A stretch of 64,000 bases of DNA from Flavobacterium sp. (GTDB lineage: Bacteria; Bacteroidota; Bacteroidia; Flavobacteriales; Flavobacteriaceae): positions 124,001 through 188,000 of the forward strand of contig NZ_JAPZSP010000008.1 of NCBI RefSeq assembly GCF_027531705.1. Reading direction: 5' to 3'. Below, in pieces: positions 25,796-35,115 of this stretch; the stretch's first letter is position 1, and each line of letters begins with the position of its first letter. The notes under the pieces were generated by a model. It did no database searches, was not told where the DNA came from, and was given only the letters and a program-made list of their open reading frames with translations. The translations under genes were made by a program, and so were the position numbers.

Positions 25796-28249
25796 ATGTC
25801 ACAACATAAAATATTTACACTTGACAATTTGTCATTGCAGGAAATTGATTCTGAAGCCGAATTAATTCCACTTTTAACGCCCGAAGATGAGGAAGAAATG
25901 ATCAATGAACAACTTCCTGATTCATTGCCTATTTTACCATTACGAAACACTGTTTTATTTCCAGGTGTTGTAATTCCAATTACTGCTGGTAGAGATAAAT
26001 CTATAAAACTTATTAATGATGCAAATGCTGGTGATAAAATCATTGGTGTTGTAGCGCAATTAAATGAAGAAGACGAAGATCCAACTCAAAATGATATTAA
26101 TAAAATAGGAACTGTAGCAAGTATTCTCAGAGTATTAAAAATGCCTGATGGAAATGTTACCGTTATTCTTCAAGGGAAAAAACGTTTTGAAATTGACGAA
26201 GTAACTTCTGAAAGCCCATATTTAAGAGCGACTATCAAAGAAGTTGAAGAAAAAAGACCAAGCAAACACGATACTGAATTTAAAGCGATTTTAGAATCAA
26301 TAAAAGAGTTGGCTATTCAGATTATTAAAGAAAGTCCAAATATTCCAACAGAAGCTACTTTTGCTATCAAAAACATTGAGAGCCAATCATTTTTAATCAA
26401 TTTTGTTTCTTCTAACATGAATTTATCTGTTCAAGAAAAACAAAATTTGTTGACGATAAATGCTTTAAAAGAAAGAGCTTTAGAAACGTTGCGTTTTATG
26501 AATATTGAAATGCAAAAGTTGGAGTTAAAAAATGATATTCAATCTAAAGTTCGTTTTGATTTAGACCAGCAACAACGTGAATATTTCTTGCATCAACAAA
26601 TGAAAACCATTCAGGAAGAATTGGGTGGCGTTTCGCAAGAACAAGAAATTGAAGAAATGCGTCAAAAAGCTAAAACGAAAAAATGGGATGACAAAACCGA
26701 AAAGCATTTTGAAAAAGAACTTTCCAAAATGCAACGAATGAATCCTAACGCACCCGATTTTGGAATTCAACGCAATTACCTTGAATTATTTTTAGAATTG
26801 CCTTGGGGTGAATATACCAAAGATAATTTCGATTTAAAACGAGCACAAAAAATTCTCGACAAAGACCATTTTGGTTTGGACGATGTTAAGAAAAGAATGA
26901 TAGAACATTTGGCAGTTTTAAAATTGCGAAATGACATGAAATCGCCAATTATCTGCTTAACTGGACCTCCGGGAGTTGGAAAAACTTCTATTGGTAAATC
27001 GGTAGCAGAAGCTTTGGGAAGAGAATATGTTCGTATTTCGTTAGGTGGATTGAGAGACGAAGCAGAAATTCGCGGGCACAGAAAAACCTATATTGGCGCA
27101 ATGCCAGGACGAATTATCCAAAGTTTGAAAAAAGCAGGAACATCCAATCCAGTATTTGTTTTAGACGAAATTGATAAACTAACTAGCAATAATCAAGGCG
27201 ATCCATCTTCGGCATTATTAGAAGTTTTGGATCCTGAGCAAAACAATGCTTTTTATGATAATTTCCTCGAAATGGGATATGACTTGTCAAAAGTTATGTT
27301 TATTGCAACTTCTAATAATATGGCAACCATTCAACCAGCTTTAAAAGACAGAATGGAAGTTATAAAAATGTCAGGTTATACAGTTGAAGAAAAAATTGAA
27401 ATTGCACGTCAACATTTATTTCCAAAACAACTAAAAGAACACGGATTAAAACTAAAAGACTTGACTATTGGAAAAAAGCAATTAGAAAAAATAATTGTTG
27501 GATATACTCGTGAATCAGGAGTTCGTGGTTTGGAAGCTAAAATTGCACAAGTGATTAGAAATGCAGCTAAATCGGTCGCGATGGAAGAAGCTTATAATGT
27601 AAAAGTGACTGATGAAGATATTATTCAAGCATTAGGAGTTCCTAGATTAGAAAGAGATAAATCAGAAAATAATGAAGTGGCTGGTGTTGTAACAGGATTA
27701 GCTTGGACAAGTGTTGGTGGCGATATTCTATTTATTGAATCTTTGATTTCTAAAGGAAAAGGAACCATGACCATTACAGGAAATTTAGGAACTGTAATGA
27801 AAGAATCGGCGACAATTGCTTTAGAATATATCAAAGCCAATGCTGAATTACTTGGTTTAGATGCTGAAGTAATTGCAAAATACAACATTCATATTCACGT
27901 TCCCGAAGGTGCAACGCCAAAAGATGGACCGAGTGCTGGAATTGCAATGTTAACGTCGTTAGTTTCTTTGTTCACACAAAAAAGAGTTAAGAAAAGTTTA
28001 GCAATGACTGGCGAAATCACATTAAGAGGAAAAGTGCTTCCTGTTGGTGGAATAAAAGAAAAGATTCTAGCCGCCAAGCGCGCTAACATAAAAGAAATAA
28101 TTCTTTGCAAAGAAAACAAAGCAGATATAGACGAAATAAAACCTGAATATATCGAAGGATTAACATTTCACTACGTAAAAGAAATGAGCGAAGTTTTAGC
28201 TATTGCCATTACTAAGGATAAAGTTAAGAATGCTAAGGTTATTGATTAA
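25796..28249 (+). CDS. lon: ATP-dependent protease La (Lon)
   Basis: An 817-aa protease that degrades misfolded and regulatory proteins. The N-terminal substrate-binding domain (about residues 40-240: LPILPLRNTVLFPG) is followed by the AAA+ module with Walker A GPPGVGKT (Lys396) and Walker B VFVLDEIDK. The C-terminal protease domain has a Ser713-Lys756 dyad (PKDGPSAG, GGIKEK), spaced exactly as S679/K722 in E. coli. A longer frame from 25724 includes the -7 box and was rejected. Single-gene unit with terminator. Confidence 0.97.
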   Translation: MSQHKIFTLDNLSLQEIDSEAELIPLLTPEDEEEMINEQLPDSLPILPLRNTVLFPGVVIPITAGRDKSIKLINDANAGDKIIGVVAQLNEEDEDPTQNDINKIGTVASILRVLKMPDGNVTVILQGKKRFEIDEVTSESPYLRATIKEVEEKRPSKHDTEFKAILESIKELAIQIIKESPNIPTEATFAIKNIESQSFLINFVSSNMNLSVQEKQNLLTINALKERALETLRFMNIEMQKLELKNDIQSKVRFDLDQQQREYFLHQQMKTIQEELGGVSQEQEIEEMRQKAKTKKWDDKTEKHFEKELSKMQRMNPNAPDFGIQRNYLELFLELPWGEYTKDNFDLKRAQKILDKDHFGLDDVKKRMIEHLAVLKLRNDMKSPIICLTGPPGVGKTSIGKSVAEALGREYVRISLGGLRDEAEIRGHRKTYIGAMPGRIIQSLKKAGTSNPVFVLDEIDKLTSNNQGDPSSALLEVLDPEQNNAFYDNFLEMGYDLSKVMFIATSNNMATIQPALKDRMEVIKMSGYTVEEKIEIARQHLFPKQLKEHGLKLKDLTIGKKQLEKIIVGYTRESGVRGLEAKIAQVIRNAAKSVAMEEAYNVKVTDEDIIQALGVPRLERDKSENNEVAGVVTGLAWTSVGGDILFIESLISKGKGTMTITGNLGTVMKESATIALEYIKANAELLGLDAEVIAKYNIHIHVPEGATPKDGPSAGIAMLTSLVSLFTQKRVKKSLAMTGEITLRGKVLPVGGIKEKILAAKRANIKEIILCKENKADIDEIKPEYIEGLTFHYVKEMSEVLAIAITKDKVKNAKVID

Positions 28250-28273
28250 TGATTTTAATCATGTTAATAAAAA

Positions 28274-28307
28274 AAGTCGCAAAGAGTTAAATTCTTGCGA
28301 CTTTTTT
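28274..28307 (+). terminator. Rho-independent terminator of lon
   Basis: AAAAGTCGCAA / TTGCGACTTTT stem and T tail. Confidence 0.9.
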
Positions 28308-28338
28308 ATTCTTTTTAGATTAGTAAGAAAAATGGCTA

Positions 28339-28346
28339 TATATTTG
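28339..28346 (+). promoter_or_regulatory. -7 element (TATATTTG) of the second leucine-rich-repeat gene
   Basis: Perfect box 20 bases before ATG 28367, the same spacing as for the related gene at 2220. Confidence 0.5.
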
Positions 28347-28366
28347 TAATCAAATAATTTAAGAGT

Positions 28367-31165
28367 ATGAAAAAATATTATTTTTTGATTGTTGGTTTTT
28401 TATTTTTTGGGATTGTTAATGGGCAAATTGTGGATATTCCAGATATTAATTTTAAGGCAAAGCTGATTCAAGATGGAATAGATTTAAATGAAGATGGTCA
28501 AATACAAGTTTCAGAAGCAAATGAAGTATTATATTTACTTTTAAATTTTGAAGAAATTTATAATTTGGAAGGAATAAAATCTTTTGTAAATCTTCAGGAG
28601 TTATATTGTGGAGGTACTCAGTTAGCCTCTATAGATGTTAGCGGAATGTCAAATCTTCGGGTATTATATTGTCCAAATAACATTCAATTGGAGTCAATCA
28701 ATTTAATGGGGCTTACTGCTTTACAAAATTTAGATTGTTCTTATTCTCCAATTTTAACTTCATTAAATTTGGATGGGTTAGTAAATTTAACATATTTGAA
28801 TTGTAGTGATAGTCAATTAGGTTCTTTGAATCTTTCTAGCCAGTCAAATCTTCAATATTTATTCTGTTACTTTAATCAGTTAACTTCTTTAAACTTAGAT
28901 GGGTTAGTAAACCTTATTGATGTTGATGTTTCTTCCAATTTACTTTCTTCAATAAGTTTGAATGGATTATCTAATCTTGAATTTTTAAGATGTTCTTCAA
29001 ATCAGTTAAGTTCTATTAATTTAACAGAATTAGTAAATCTAAAAGAATTACATTGTACTTATAATCAAATATCTTCACTGACTTTGGGTGGATTAGTTAA
29101 TCTTGAAACTATCAATTCTCAAAACAATCTTCTTTCTTCTCTAAATCTTGTGGGGTTGAATAATTTGAAAAAGATAAATTGTGATAATAATCAATTTTTG
29201 AGTTTAAATATTAATGGATTATTAAATTTGGAAGAAATTCATTTTGATAATAATTTATTAAGTAATTTAAGTTTGATTAATTTATCAAGTTTATCTGGTT
29301 TATATCTAAATAATAATCAGCTTACTTCACTTGACATTAGTAATCTCAGTAATCTTCTAAATGTTGAATGTAATACTAATCAATTAGCAACAATTGAGTT
29401 AGGTGGTTTAGTAAATCTCATCACTCTTGAATGTAGTAATAATCAACTTACCATTCTTGAATTAGAAGATTTAGAAGATTTAGTAAATTTAGAGTGCAAT
29501 AATAATTTGTTAATCAATATTAATTTTGGCGAGATTTCAAATCTCACAGACCTTTATTGTCAAGACAATCAGTTAATTTCTTTGGATTTAAAAAATTTTA
29601 AAGATTTCGATTATCTTGTTTGTAATAATAATCAACTGCAATCTTTATTTTTAAAAAACGGAAAAGTTAATGCAAATTTATATTTTTCGGGTAATCCAAA
29701 TATTGAATACTTATGTGTTGATGAAATTGAATTGGATTTCATACAAGGAAAACTATTGAGTTATGGTTATACAAATTGTCAAGTAAACAGTTACTGCTCT
29801 TTCGTTCCTGGAGGTGTTTTTTACACAATTCAAGGTGTTGATAAGTTTGATATTAACAATGATGGTTGTAATCAGTTTGATAGTTCTTATCCAAATATGA
29901 AGTATGATATAAGTAATGGTTCAATTACAGGAAGTATTTTTTCAAATTTTTCTGGAAATTACTTTATTCCTGTTCAATCTGGGACATATGTTATTACACC
30001 CGTCATAGGAAATTCTGGTTATTACAGTGTTTTTCCAACTTCTACAACAGTAACTTTCCCCGAAACAATTAGTCCAGCAGTAAGAGATTTTTGCATAACA
30101 GCAAATGGAATTCATAATGATTTAGAAGTTTTTGTATTACCTATAAATATTGCGCGACCAGGATTTGATTCCTCCTACAAAATCTCATATAAAAATAAAG
30201 GGACAAATGCGCAATCAGGTTCTATAAATTTAGTATACAATGATGCTGTTTTAGATTTGGTTTCAGCAAACCCAGCATTATCAACTCAAACAGTAAATAA
30301 TTTATCTTGGGATTTTTCAAATTTATTACCATTTGAAACAAGAGAAATTTTGGTTGTCCTAAACGTTAATTCCCCAACAGAAACACCATCTATAAATGGT
30401 GGAGATTTATTAAACTATATAGCAAATATAACAGCTGGTGTAGACGAAACACCACTAGACAATATTTCAACTTTAAACCAAACAGTTGTAAACTCTTTCG
30501 ATCCAAACGATAAAACCTGTCTTGAAGGTGCAACAATAACTCCAAGTCAAGTTGGAAAAGAGGTACATTATATGATTCGTTTTGAAAACATTGGAAATGC
30601 AAATGCTGAAAATATTGTAGTGAAAGATATGATTGACACAACCAAGTTTGATGTTAATTCATTAATTCCAATTAGCGGAAGTCATCCATTTGTGACTAGA
30701 ATTACTAATACTAATAAAGTTGAGTTTATTTTTGAAAACATTCAATTACCATTTGATGATGCCAATAATGATGGTTATGTAGCTTTCAAGATTAAAACCA
30801 AACCTAATTTAGTTTTAGGCAATACTTTTAGCAACACAGCAAGTATTTATTTTGATTACAATTTCCCAATTATTACCAATACAGCTACAACTACTGTATT
30901 AAATGTGTTGGCAAATCAAGATTTTAAATTTGAAAATTATATTTTAATTAACCCAAATCCCGCAAAAGAAACTTTAAATATTAATGCCCAAAACATTGAA
31001 GTTTCTTCAATTAGTATTTTCAATACTTTAGGACAATTAGTTCAAGTTAAACCAAATGCTAAAGAAACCAAAACAATTGACGTTTCTGAATTAAAATCTG
31101 GCAACTATTTTATCAAAGTTGTTTCGGACAAAGGAACGAGCAGTAGTAAATTTATTAAAGAATAG
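28367..31165 (+). CDS. Large secreted leucine-rich-repeat protein with DUF7619-like and T9SS sorting domains
   Basis: A 932-aa protein. Signal peptide MKKYYFLIVGFLFFGIVNGQ, an acidic EF-hand-like DLNEDGQIQVSEANEV (about residues 43-58), then about 17-18 leucine-rich repeats up to residue ~445. Next is a SdrD/CNA-like segment (GVDKFDINNDGCNQFD...), then a beta domain of the DUF7619 type (HYMIRFENIGNANAENIVVKDMID..., NTASIYFDYNFPI). The last ~75 residues are a T9SS type A sorting domain (INPNPAKETLNI, ISIFNTLGQLVQV, KFIKE) nearly identical in pattern to that of the protein at 2220. Expected extracellular; ligand unknown. Confidence 0.88.
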   Translation: MKKYYFLIVGFLFFGIVNGQIVDIPDINFKAKLIQDGIDLNEDGQIQVSEANEVLYLLLNFEEIYNLEGIKSFVNLQELYCGGTQLASIDVSGMSNLRVLYCPNNIQLESINLMGLTALQNLDCSYSPILTSLNLDGLVNLTYLNCSDSQLGSLNLSSQSNLQYLFCYFNQLTSLNLDGLVNLIDVDVSSNLLSSISLNGLSNLEFLRCSSNQLSSINLTELVNLKELHCTYNQISSLTLGGLVNLETINSQNNLLSSLNLVGLNNLKKINCDNNQFLSLNINGLLNLEEIHFDNNLLSNLSLINLSSLSGLYLNNNQLTSLDISNLSNLLNVECNTNQLATIELGGLVNLITLECSNNQLTILELEDLEDLVNLECNNNLLININFGEISNLTDLYCQDNQLISLDLKNFKDFDYLVCNNNQLQSLFLKNGKVNANLYFSGNPNIEYLCVDEIELDFIQGKLLSYGYTNCQVNSYCSFVPGGVFYTIQGVDKFDINNDGCNQFDSSYPNMKYDISNGSITGSIFSNFSGNYFIPVQSGTYVITPVIGNSGYYSVFPTSTTVTFPETISPAVRDFCITANGIHNDLEVFVLPINIARPGFDSSYKISYKNKGTNAQSGSINLVYNDAVLDLVSANPALSTQTVNNLSWDFSNLLPFETREILVVLNVNSPTETPSINGGDLLNYIANITAGVDETPLDNISTLNQTVVNSFDPNDKTCLEGATITPSQVGKEVHYMIRFENIGNANAENIVVKDMIDTTKFDVNSLIPISGSHPFVTRITNTNKVEFIFENIQLPFDDANNDGYVAFKIKTKPNLVLGNTFSNTASIYFDYNFPIITNTATTTVLNVLANQDFKFENYILINPNPAKETLNINAQNIEVSSISIFNTLGQLVQVKPNAKETKTIDVSELKSGNYFIKVVSDKGTSSSKFIKE

Positions 31166-31182
31166 ATGATTTTAATTTTCAC

Positions 31183-31220
31183 AATAAAAAAAGGTCACAG
31201 AGAATATTCTTTGTGACCTT
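31183..31220 (-). terminator. Bidirectional terminator palindrome
   Basis: AAGGTCACA...TGTGACCTT, near-perfect 30-base palindrome (31191-31220) with an A run on its left, so the T tail serves the minus-strand lpxD transcript; it can also fold for the plus-strand gene. Confidence 0.75.
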
Positions 31221-31253
31221 TGTGCTTTCTTAGTGTTCTTTGTGGTTAAAAAA

Positions 31254-32252
31254 CTATCTCGAACTTTCCTTAACCAATCTTTTTAAAATTGCCCATTGTT
31301 TAAGAGCTTCTCTAGCTTCAACTGCTGGATAACCTAGCATTGTTTTCCCGGCTTCGATGTCACCAGTAACTCCTGAACCTGCGCCGACTATGGCACCATC
31401 ACCAATAGTTGTGTGGTCTTTTATGGAAGCGCTTCCGCCAATGATTACACCATTTCCTAGCGTAACAGAACCAGCTAAACCAGAATTTCCTGCCATGATA
31501 CAGAATTTTCCAAGTTTAGAATTATGACCAATTTGAACTAAATTATCTATTTTGCAACCATCACCCAAAACAGTTGAACTGAATTTTCCTCTGTCAACAC
31601 AAGAATTAGCTCCAATTTCAACACCATTTCCAATAATAACATTTCCAATTTGAGGAATTTTTACCAAACCTCGTTGCGGATCTGGACGAAATCCAAAACC
31701 ATCAGCACCAATGGTACAATTTGGATGTAAAATGCAATGATTTCCAATATGACATCGTTCTCTAACAACGGTTCCTGACCATATAGTCGTATTGCTACCA
31801 ATTGTACATTCATCAAGAATGGTAACATTTGGATAAATAATAGAGTTTTCGCCAATAGAAACATTTGGACCGATATAGCAACCAGCTCCAACTTTAGTTC
31901 CATTTCCAATTGTAGCAGAAGAATCTATTGTAGCAGTTGGATGAATTTGTGTAGCAAAAACTGGTGGAGCAGGGGCATAGAGTTCTAAAACCTGTGACAT
32001 GGCTAAATCGGCATTTTTTACCTTAATAAAAGCTTTATTTTCACCTGGTTCAATAGAGATATCTTCGTTTACAACTGCTGCACAAGCGTTTGAAGTTGCC
32101 CAATATTTTTCGTATTTTTTATTTCCGATAAAAGAAATTTCGGTCGAATTAGCCATTTCCAGTTGTTCTGGAGCTGTTATTTTTGCAGAAGTTGAGCCAA
32201 CGATTTCGCCTTTTAAAACTTCATTTATTTCTTGTATCGAATATGTTTTCAT
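31254..32252 (-). CDS. lpxD: UDP-3-O-(3-hydroxyacyl)glucosamine N-acyltransferase
   Basis: A 332-aa left-handed beta-helix acyltransferase for lipid A synthesis. The N-terminal uridine-binding domain (residues 1-100) precedes many hexapeptide repeats (IGNGTKVGAGCYIGPNVSIGEN...). The catalytic His sits in NLVQIGHNSKLG (about residue 238), and 'GADGFGFRPD' is typical of LpxD. Usual family length. It is alone here rather than with lpxA/lpxC, and no partner gene is close. Confidence 0.94.
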   Translation of the reverse strand: MKTYSIQEINEVLKGEIVGSTSAKITAPEQLEMANSTEISFIGNKKYEKYWATSNACAAVVNEDISIEPGENKAFIKVKNADLAMSQVLELYAPAPPVFATQIHPTATIDSSATIGNGTKVGAGCYIGPNVSIGENSIIYPNVTILDECTIGSNTTIWSGTVVRERCHIGNHCILHPNCTIGADGFGFRPDPQRGLVKIPQIGNVIIGNGVEIGANSCVDRGKFSSTVLGDGCKIDNLVQIGHNSKLGKFCIMAGNSGLAGSVTLGNGVIIGGSASIKDHTTIGDGAIVGAGSGVTGDIEAGKTMLGYPAVEAREALKQWAILKRLVKESSR

Positions 32253-32384
32253 GTATGATTTTGTAAAATTTTATTCAAATAAATGAAAAATTCCTTAAAA
32301 ATTATAGATAAATTTTAAGATTTAATTAAAAATATTGAAAATTGATTACTTCGAAATAACAAACTGAGGCAAAAAAAACGAACT

Positions 32385-33483
32385 TTATTCACTATCTTTT
32401 TGTCCCATCATCATCAAGAATGCTTTCAAGAATTCATCGATTTCTCCATTCATAACGCCATCAACATTACTGGTTTCTTTGCCTGTACGGACATCTTTAA
32501 CTAATTTGTATGGTTGCATTACGTAATTTCTTATTTGCGAACCCCATTCAATTTTCATTTTTCCAGCTTCGATGTCGCTTCTTTGTTCTTGTTGTTTTTT
32601 GAGTTCTATTTCGTACAACTGCGATTTCAACATTTGCATAGCTCGTTGGCGGTTATCTTGTTGCGAACGCGTTTCTGAACACTGAATTTGAATGCCTGTT
32701 GGTTTATGAAATAATTGAACTTTGGTTTCAACTTTATTTACATTTTGTCCACCAGCACCACTTGAACGAGAAGTAATTATCTCAATATCTGCTGGATTTA
32801 TTTCAATTTCGATAGTATCGTCAACCAAAGGATAGACGTAAACAGACGCAAAAGAAGTGTGTCGTTTTGCATTACTATCAAATGGTGAAATACGAACCAA
32901 ACGATGAACGCCATTTTCACCTTTTAGGTAACCAAAAGCAAAATCACCTTCTATTTCTAACGTTACAGTTTTAATTCCAGCTACATCGCCTTCTTGGTAG
33001 TTTAGCTCTTTTATTTTGTAACCTTGTTTTTCTGCCCACATCATATACATACGCATAAGCATGGACGCCCAGTCGCAACTTTCGGTTCCGCCAGCACCAG
33101 CCGTTATTTGTAATACAGCACTCAAACTATCACCTTCTTCTGAAAGCATGTTTTTGAATTCTATATTTTCAATATGATTATTGGTTAGATCGTATTGTTC
33201 GTCTAATTCTTGTTCGGTAAGTTCACCTTCTTTGAAAAACTCGTAGGCCAATTGCAATTCGTCTGCCATTTCTATAGCATGATTGTAATCTTCGACCCAT
33301 TTTTTCTTGGAGCGAAGGTTTTTAACAAGCAATTCTGCTTCTTTGGCATTGTTCCAAAAATTGGGTGCGAAGGTCTTTTCTTCTTCGTTTGTTATTTCGA
33401 TAAGCTTGGCATCAATGTCAAAGATACCTCCTCAACGCACCAAGGCGCTCTACAATACCTTTTATTTGTTCGGTATTTGTCAT
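32385..33483 (-). CDS. prfB: Peptide chain release factor 2, with programmed +1 frameshift
   Basis: Release factor for UGA and UAA codons. Translation starts at ATG 33483 and reads 21 codons ([21 protein letters not shown]) to an in-frame UGA at 33418-33420. A +1 shift continues in the frame that ends at 32385, giving about 365 aa. The body has the PCRF domain, then the GGQ motif ([16 protein letters not shown]) that triggers hydrolysis and the SPF-type anticodon-mimic region ([16 protein letters not shown]). Annotating only the frame from 33332 would lose about 50 N-terminal residues. Confidence 0.95.
33415..33432 (-). promoter_or_regulatory. prfB +1 frameshift signal
   Basis: On the minus strand the site reads AGGAGG TAT CTT TGA C: an internal Shine-Dalgarno-like hexamer three bases before the CUU slip codon, followed by UGA-C. 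This is the classic RF2 autoregulatory site; low RF2 favours the shift and raises RF2. Confidence 0.93.
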
Positions 33484-33507
33484 AAATGTTGTAGTTTTGT
33501 AGTGACG

Positions 33508-33640
33508 AAACTAGCCCCGATTACCTCACAAAACTCTTATTTTTTATTTGAGTTCGGTGAACACTTCGTGTTTGAAGTGTAAATCCTTTTCTTTTTTTCT
33601 TTAAAAAAGAAAAGATTGCAACGGATAGCGGGAATAGCTC
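33508..33640 (-). repeat. Flavobacterial intergenic repeat, third copy
   Basis: Read on the minus strand it has GCTATTCCCGCTATCCGTT, a long TTTTCTTTTTT / AAAAAAGAAAA dyad and ATCGGGGCTAG, matching the arms around 16528-17663. A smaller inverted repeat (AACACTTCGTGTT) lies in the middle. It fills the prfB upstream gap. Confidence 0.75.
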
Positions 33641-33680
33641 CAAAAATTAAAAAAGCAAATGTAAACTTTCTGATTATTAT

Positions 33681-34709
33681 ATGGAAATAAATTTAGTTAG
33701 CGATACCGTAACCAAACCTAGCAATGAAATGTTGCAATATATGTTTAAGGCAAAAGTAGGTGATGATGTATATAAGCAAGACCCAACGGTAAATGAATTG
33801 GAAGCAACAGTAGCAGATTTGTTTGGAATGGAAGCCGCTTTGTTTTTTCCGAGTGGTACTATGGCTAATCAAACGGCTATTAAGTTGCACACCAATCCTG
33901 GTGATGAAATTATTTGCGATAAATGGTCGCATGTTTACTTATATGAAGGCGGCGGAGCAGGAGCAAACAGTGGTGTTTCTTTTCAGTTATTGGATGGAAA
34001 TAGAGGAATGATTATGGCTGAGCAAGTTAAAAGCGGAATTAATGATCCTGAATTTTACCATGCGCCAATGTCAAAATTGGTTAGTATAGAAAACACGACC
34101 AATAAAGGTGGCGGTGCTTGTTACGATATTGAAGAATTAAAAAAAATCAAAAAAGTTTGTATCGAAAACAATTTGAAATATCATCTTGACGGCGCACGTT
34201 TATGGAATGCTTTGATTGCAAAAAAACAACATCCAAAACAGTTTGGGGAATTGTTTGATACAATTTCGGTTTGTTTTTCTAAAGGATTGGGAGCGCCTGT
34301 AGGTTCTATGTTGGTTTCAGATAAAGAAACGATTAAACGAGCTTTACGAATCAGAAAAATATTTGGTGGCGGAATGCGACAATCAGGTTATTTGGCAGCT
34401 GCAGCGATTTATGCAATGCAAAATAACATTAACCGACTAGAAGAAGATCATCGTAGAGCAAAAGAAATTGGTCAACTATTGAAGCAATTGCCTTGGATTG
34501 AAAAAGTAGAGCCAGTTGAAACTAATATTTTGATTTTTTCGGTAAAAGCTCCATTAAATGAAAAGATTGTCGTTGAAAAATTAAAGCAAAAAAGCATTCA
34601 CATTAGTTCGATGGGACAAGGTAAAATGAGAATTGTAACGCATTTAGACTACAAAGAAGTAATGCATACTTATGTATTGGAAACGTTGCAGAAAATGAAG
34701 TTTGATTAA
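33681..34709 (+). CDS. ltaE: Low-specificity L-threonine aldolase
   Basis: A 342-aa fold-type I PLP enzyme that cleaves threonine or allo-threonine to glycine and acetaldehyde. The N-terminus (VSDTVTKPSNEMLQYM, VGDDVYKQDPTVNELE) is diagnostic. The Asp of LDGARLWNA binds the PLP ring and the Schiff-base Lys is in CFSKGLGAPVGS. Full family length. Its 5' flank follows the intergenic repeat by 40 bases; it ends 11 bases before the convergent ybaB/ebfC stop. Confidence 0.93.
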   Translation: MEINLVSDTVTKPSNEMLQYMFKAKVGDDVYKQDPTVNELEATVADLFGMEAALFFPSGTMANQTAIKLHTNPGDEIICDKWSHVYLYEGGGAGANSGVSFQLLDGNRGMIMAEQVKSGINDPEFYHAPMSKLVSIENTTNKGGGACYDIEELKKIKKVCIENNLKYHLDGARLWNALIAKKQHPKQFGELFDTISVCFSKGLGAPVGSMLVSDKETIKRALRIRKIFGGGMRQSGYLAAAAIYAMQNNINRLEEDHRRAKEIGQLLKQLPWIEKVEPVETNILIFSVKAPLNEKIVVEKLKQKSIHISSMGQGKMRIVTHLDYKEVMHTYVLETLQKMKFD

Positions 34710-34720
34710 TTTCCGAAAAT

Positions 34721-35044
34721 TTACTTAAACATATCCATACCAGGAATGGATGGCATTCCTTCTTTGGCAACAGCGGATAGTTCGGTTTCATTTATATTAG
34801 TAGCTTTTTCTATAGCTTTGTTTAAAACTAAAATTAGGTAATCTTCTAGTTGTTCTTTGTCTTCAAGCAAAGATTCATCAACGGTAATTGATTTTATTTT
34901 TCTATTGGCTGTTAGTGTAACTTTTAGCAATCCGTCGTTACTTTGCTCATCAACTAACACTGTATCAAGTCTTTTTTTAGTTTCTTCTACTTTTTGTTGG
35001 GTTTCTTTTAATTTGCCCATCATTCCCATTAAATCTCCAAACAT
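34721..35044 (-). CDS. ebfC: YbaB/EbfC-family nucleoid-associated protein
   Basis: A 107-aa DNA-binding dimer. A Met/Lys-rich N-terminal helix ([27 protein letters not shown]) is followed by the beta-strand pair [19 protein letters not shown] and a C-terminal helix. In many genomes it neighbours dnaX/recR; here it is alone between ltaE and a peptidase gene. The -7 box TATTTTTG on the minus strand lies in the 71-base divergent gap. Confidence 0.92.
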   Translation of the reverse strand: MFGDLMGMMGKLKETQQKVEETKKRLDTVLVDEQSNDGLLKVTLTANRKIKSITVDESLLEDKEQLEDYLILVLNKAIEKATNINETELSAVAKEGMPSIPGMDMFK

Positions 35045-35115
35045 AGTTTTAAGTTTTATTTAATAAATTCTTTTTGCAAAAATAGTACATTGCACTACTA
35101 AATTAAACAAAAAAT

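Noticed and set aside
33210..33582. Two plus-strand open frames of 91 codons
   Set aside because: They are shadows of the prfB N-terminal part and of the intergenic repeat.
34603..35063. Small ORFs antisense to ltaE and ebfC
   Set aside because: Shadows of well-supported genes.
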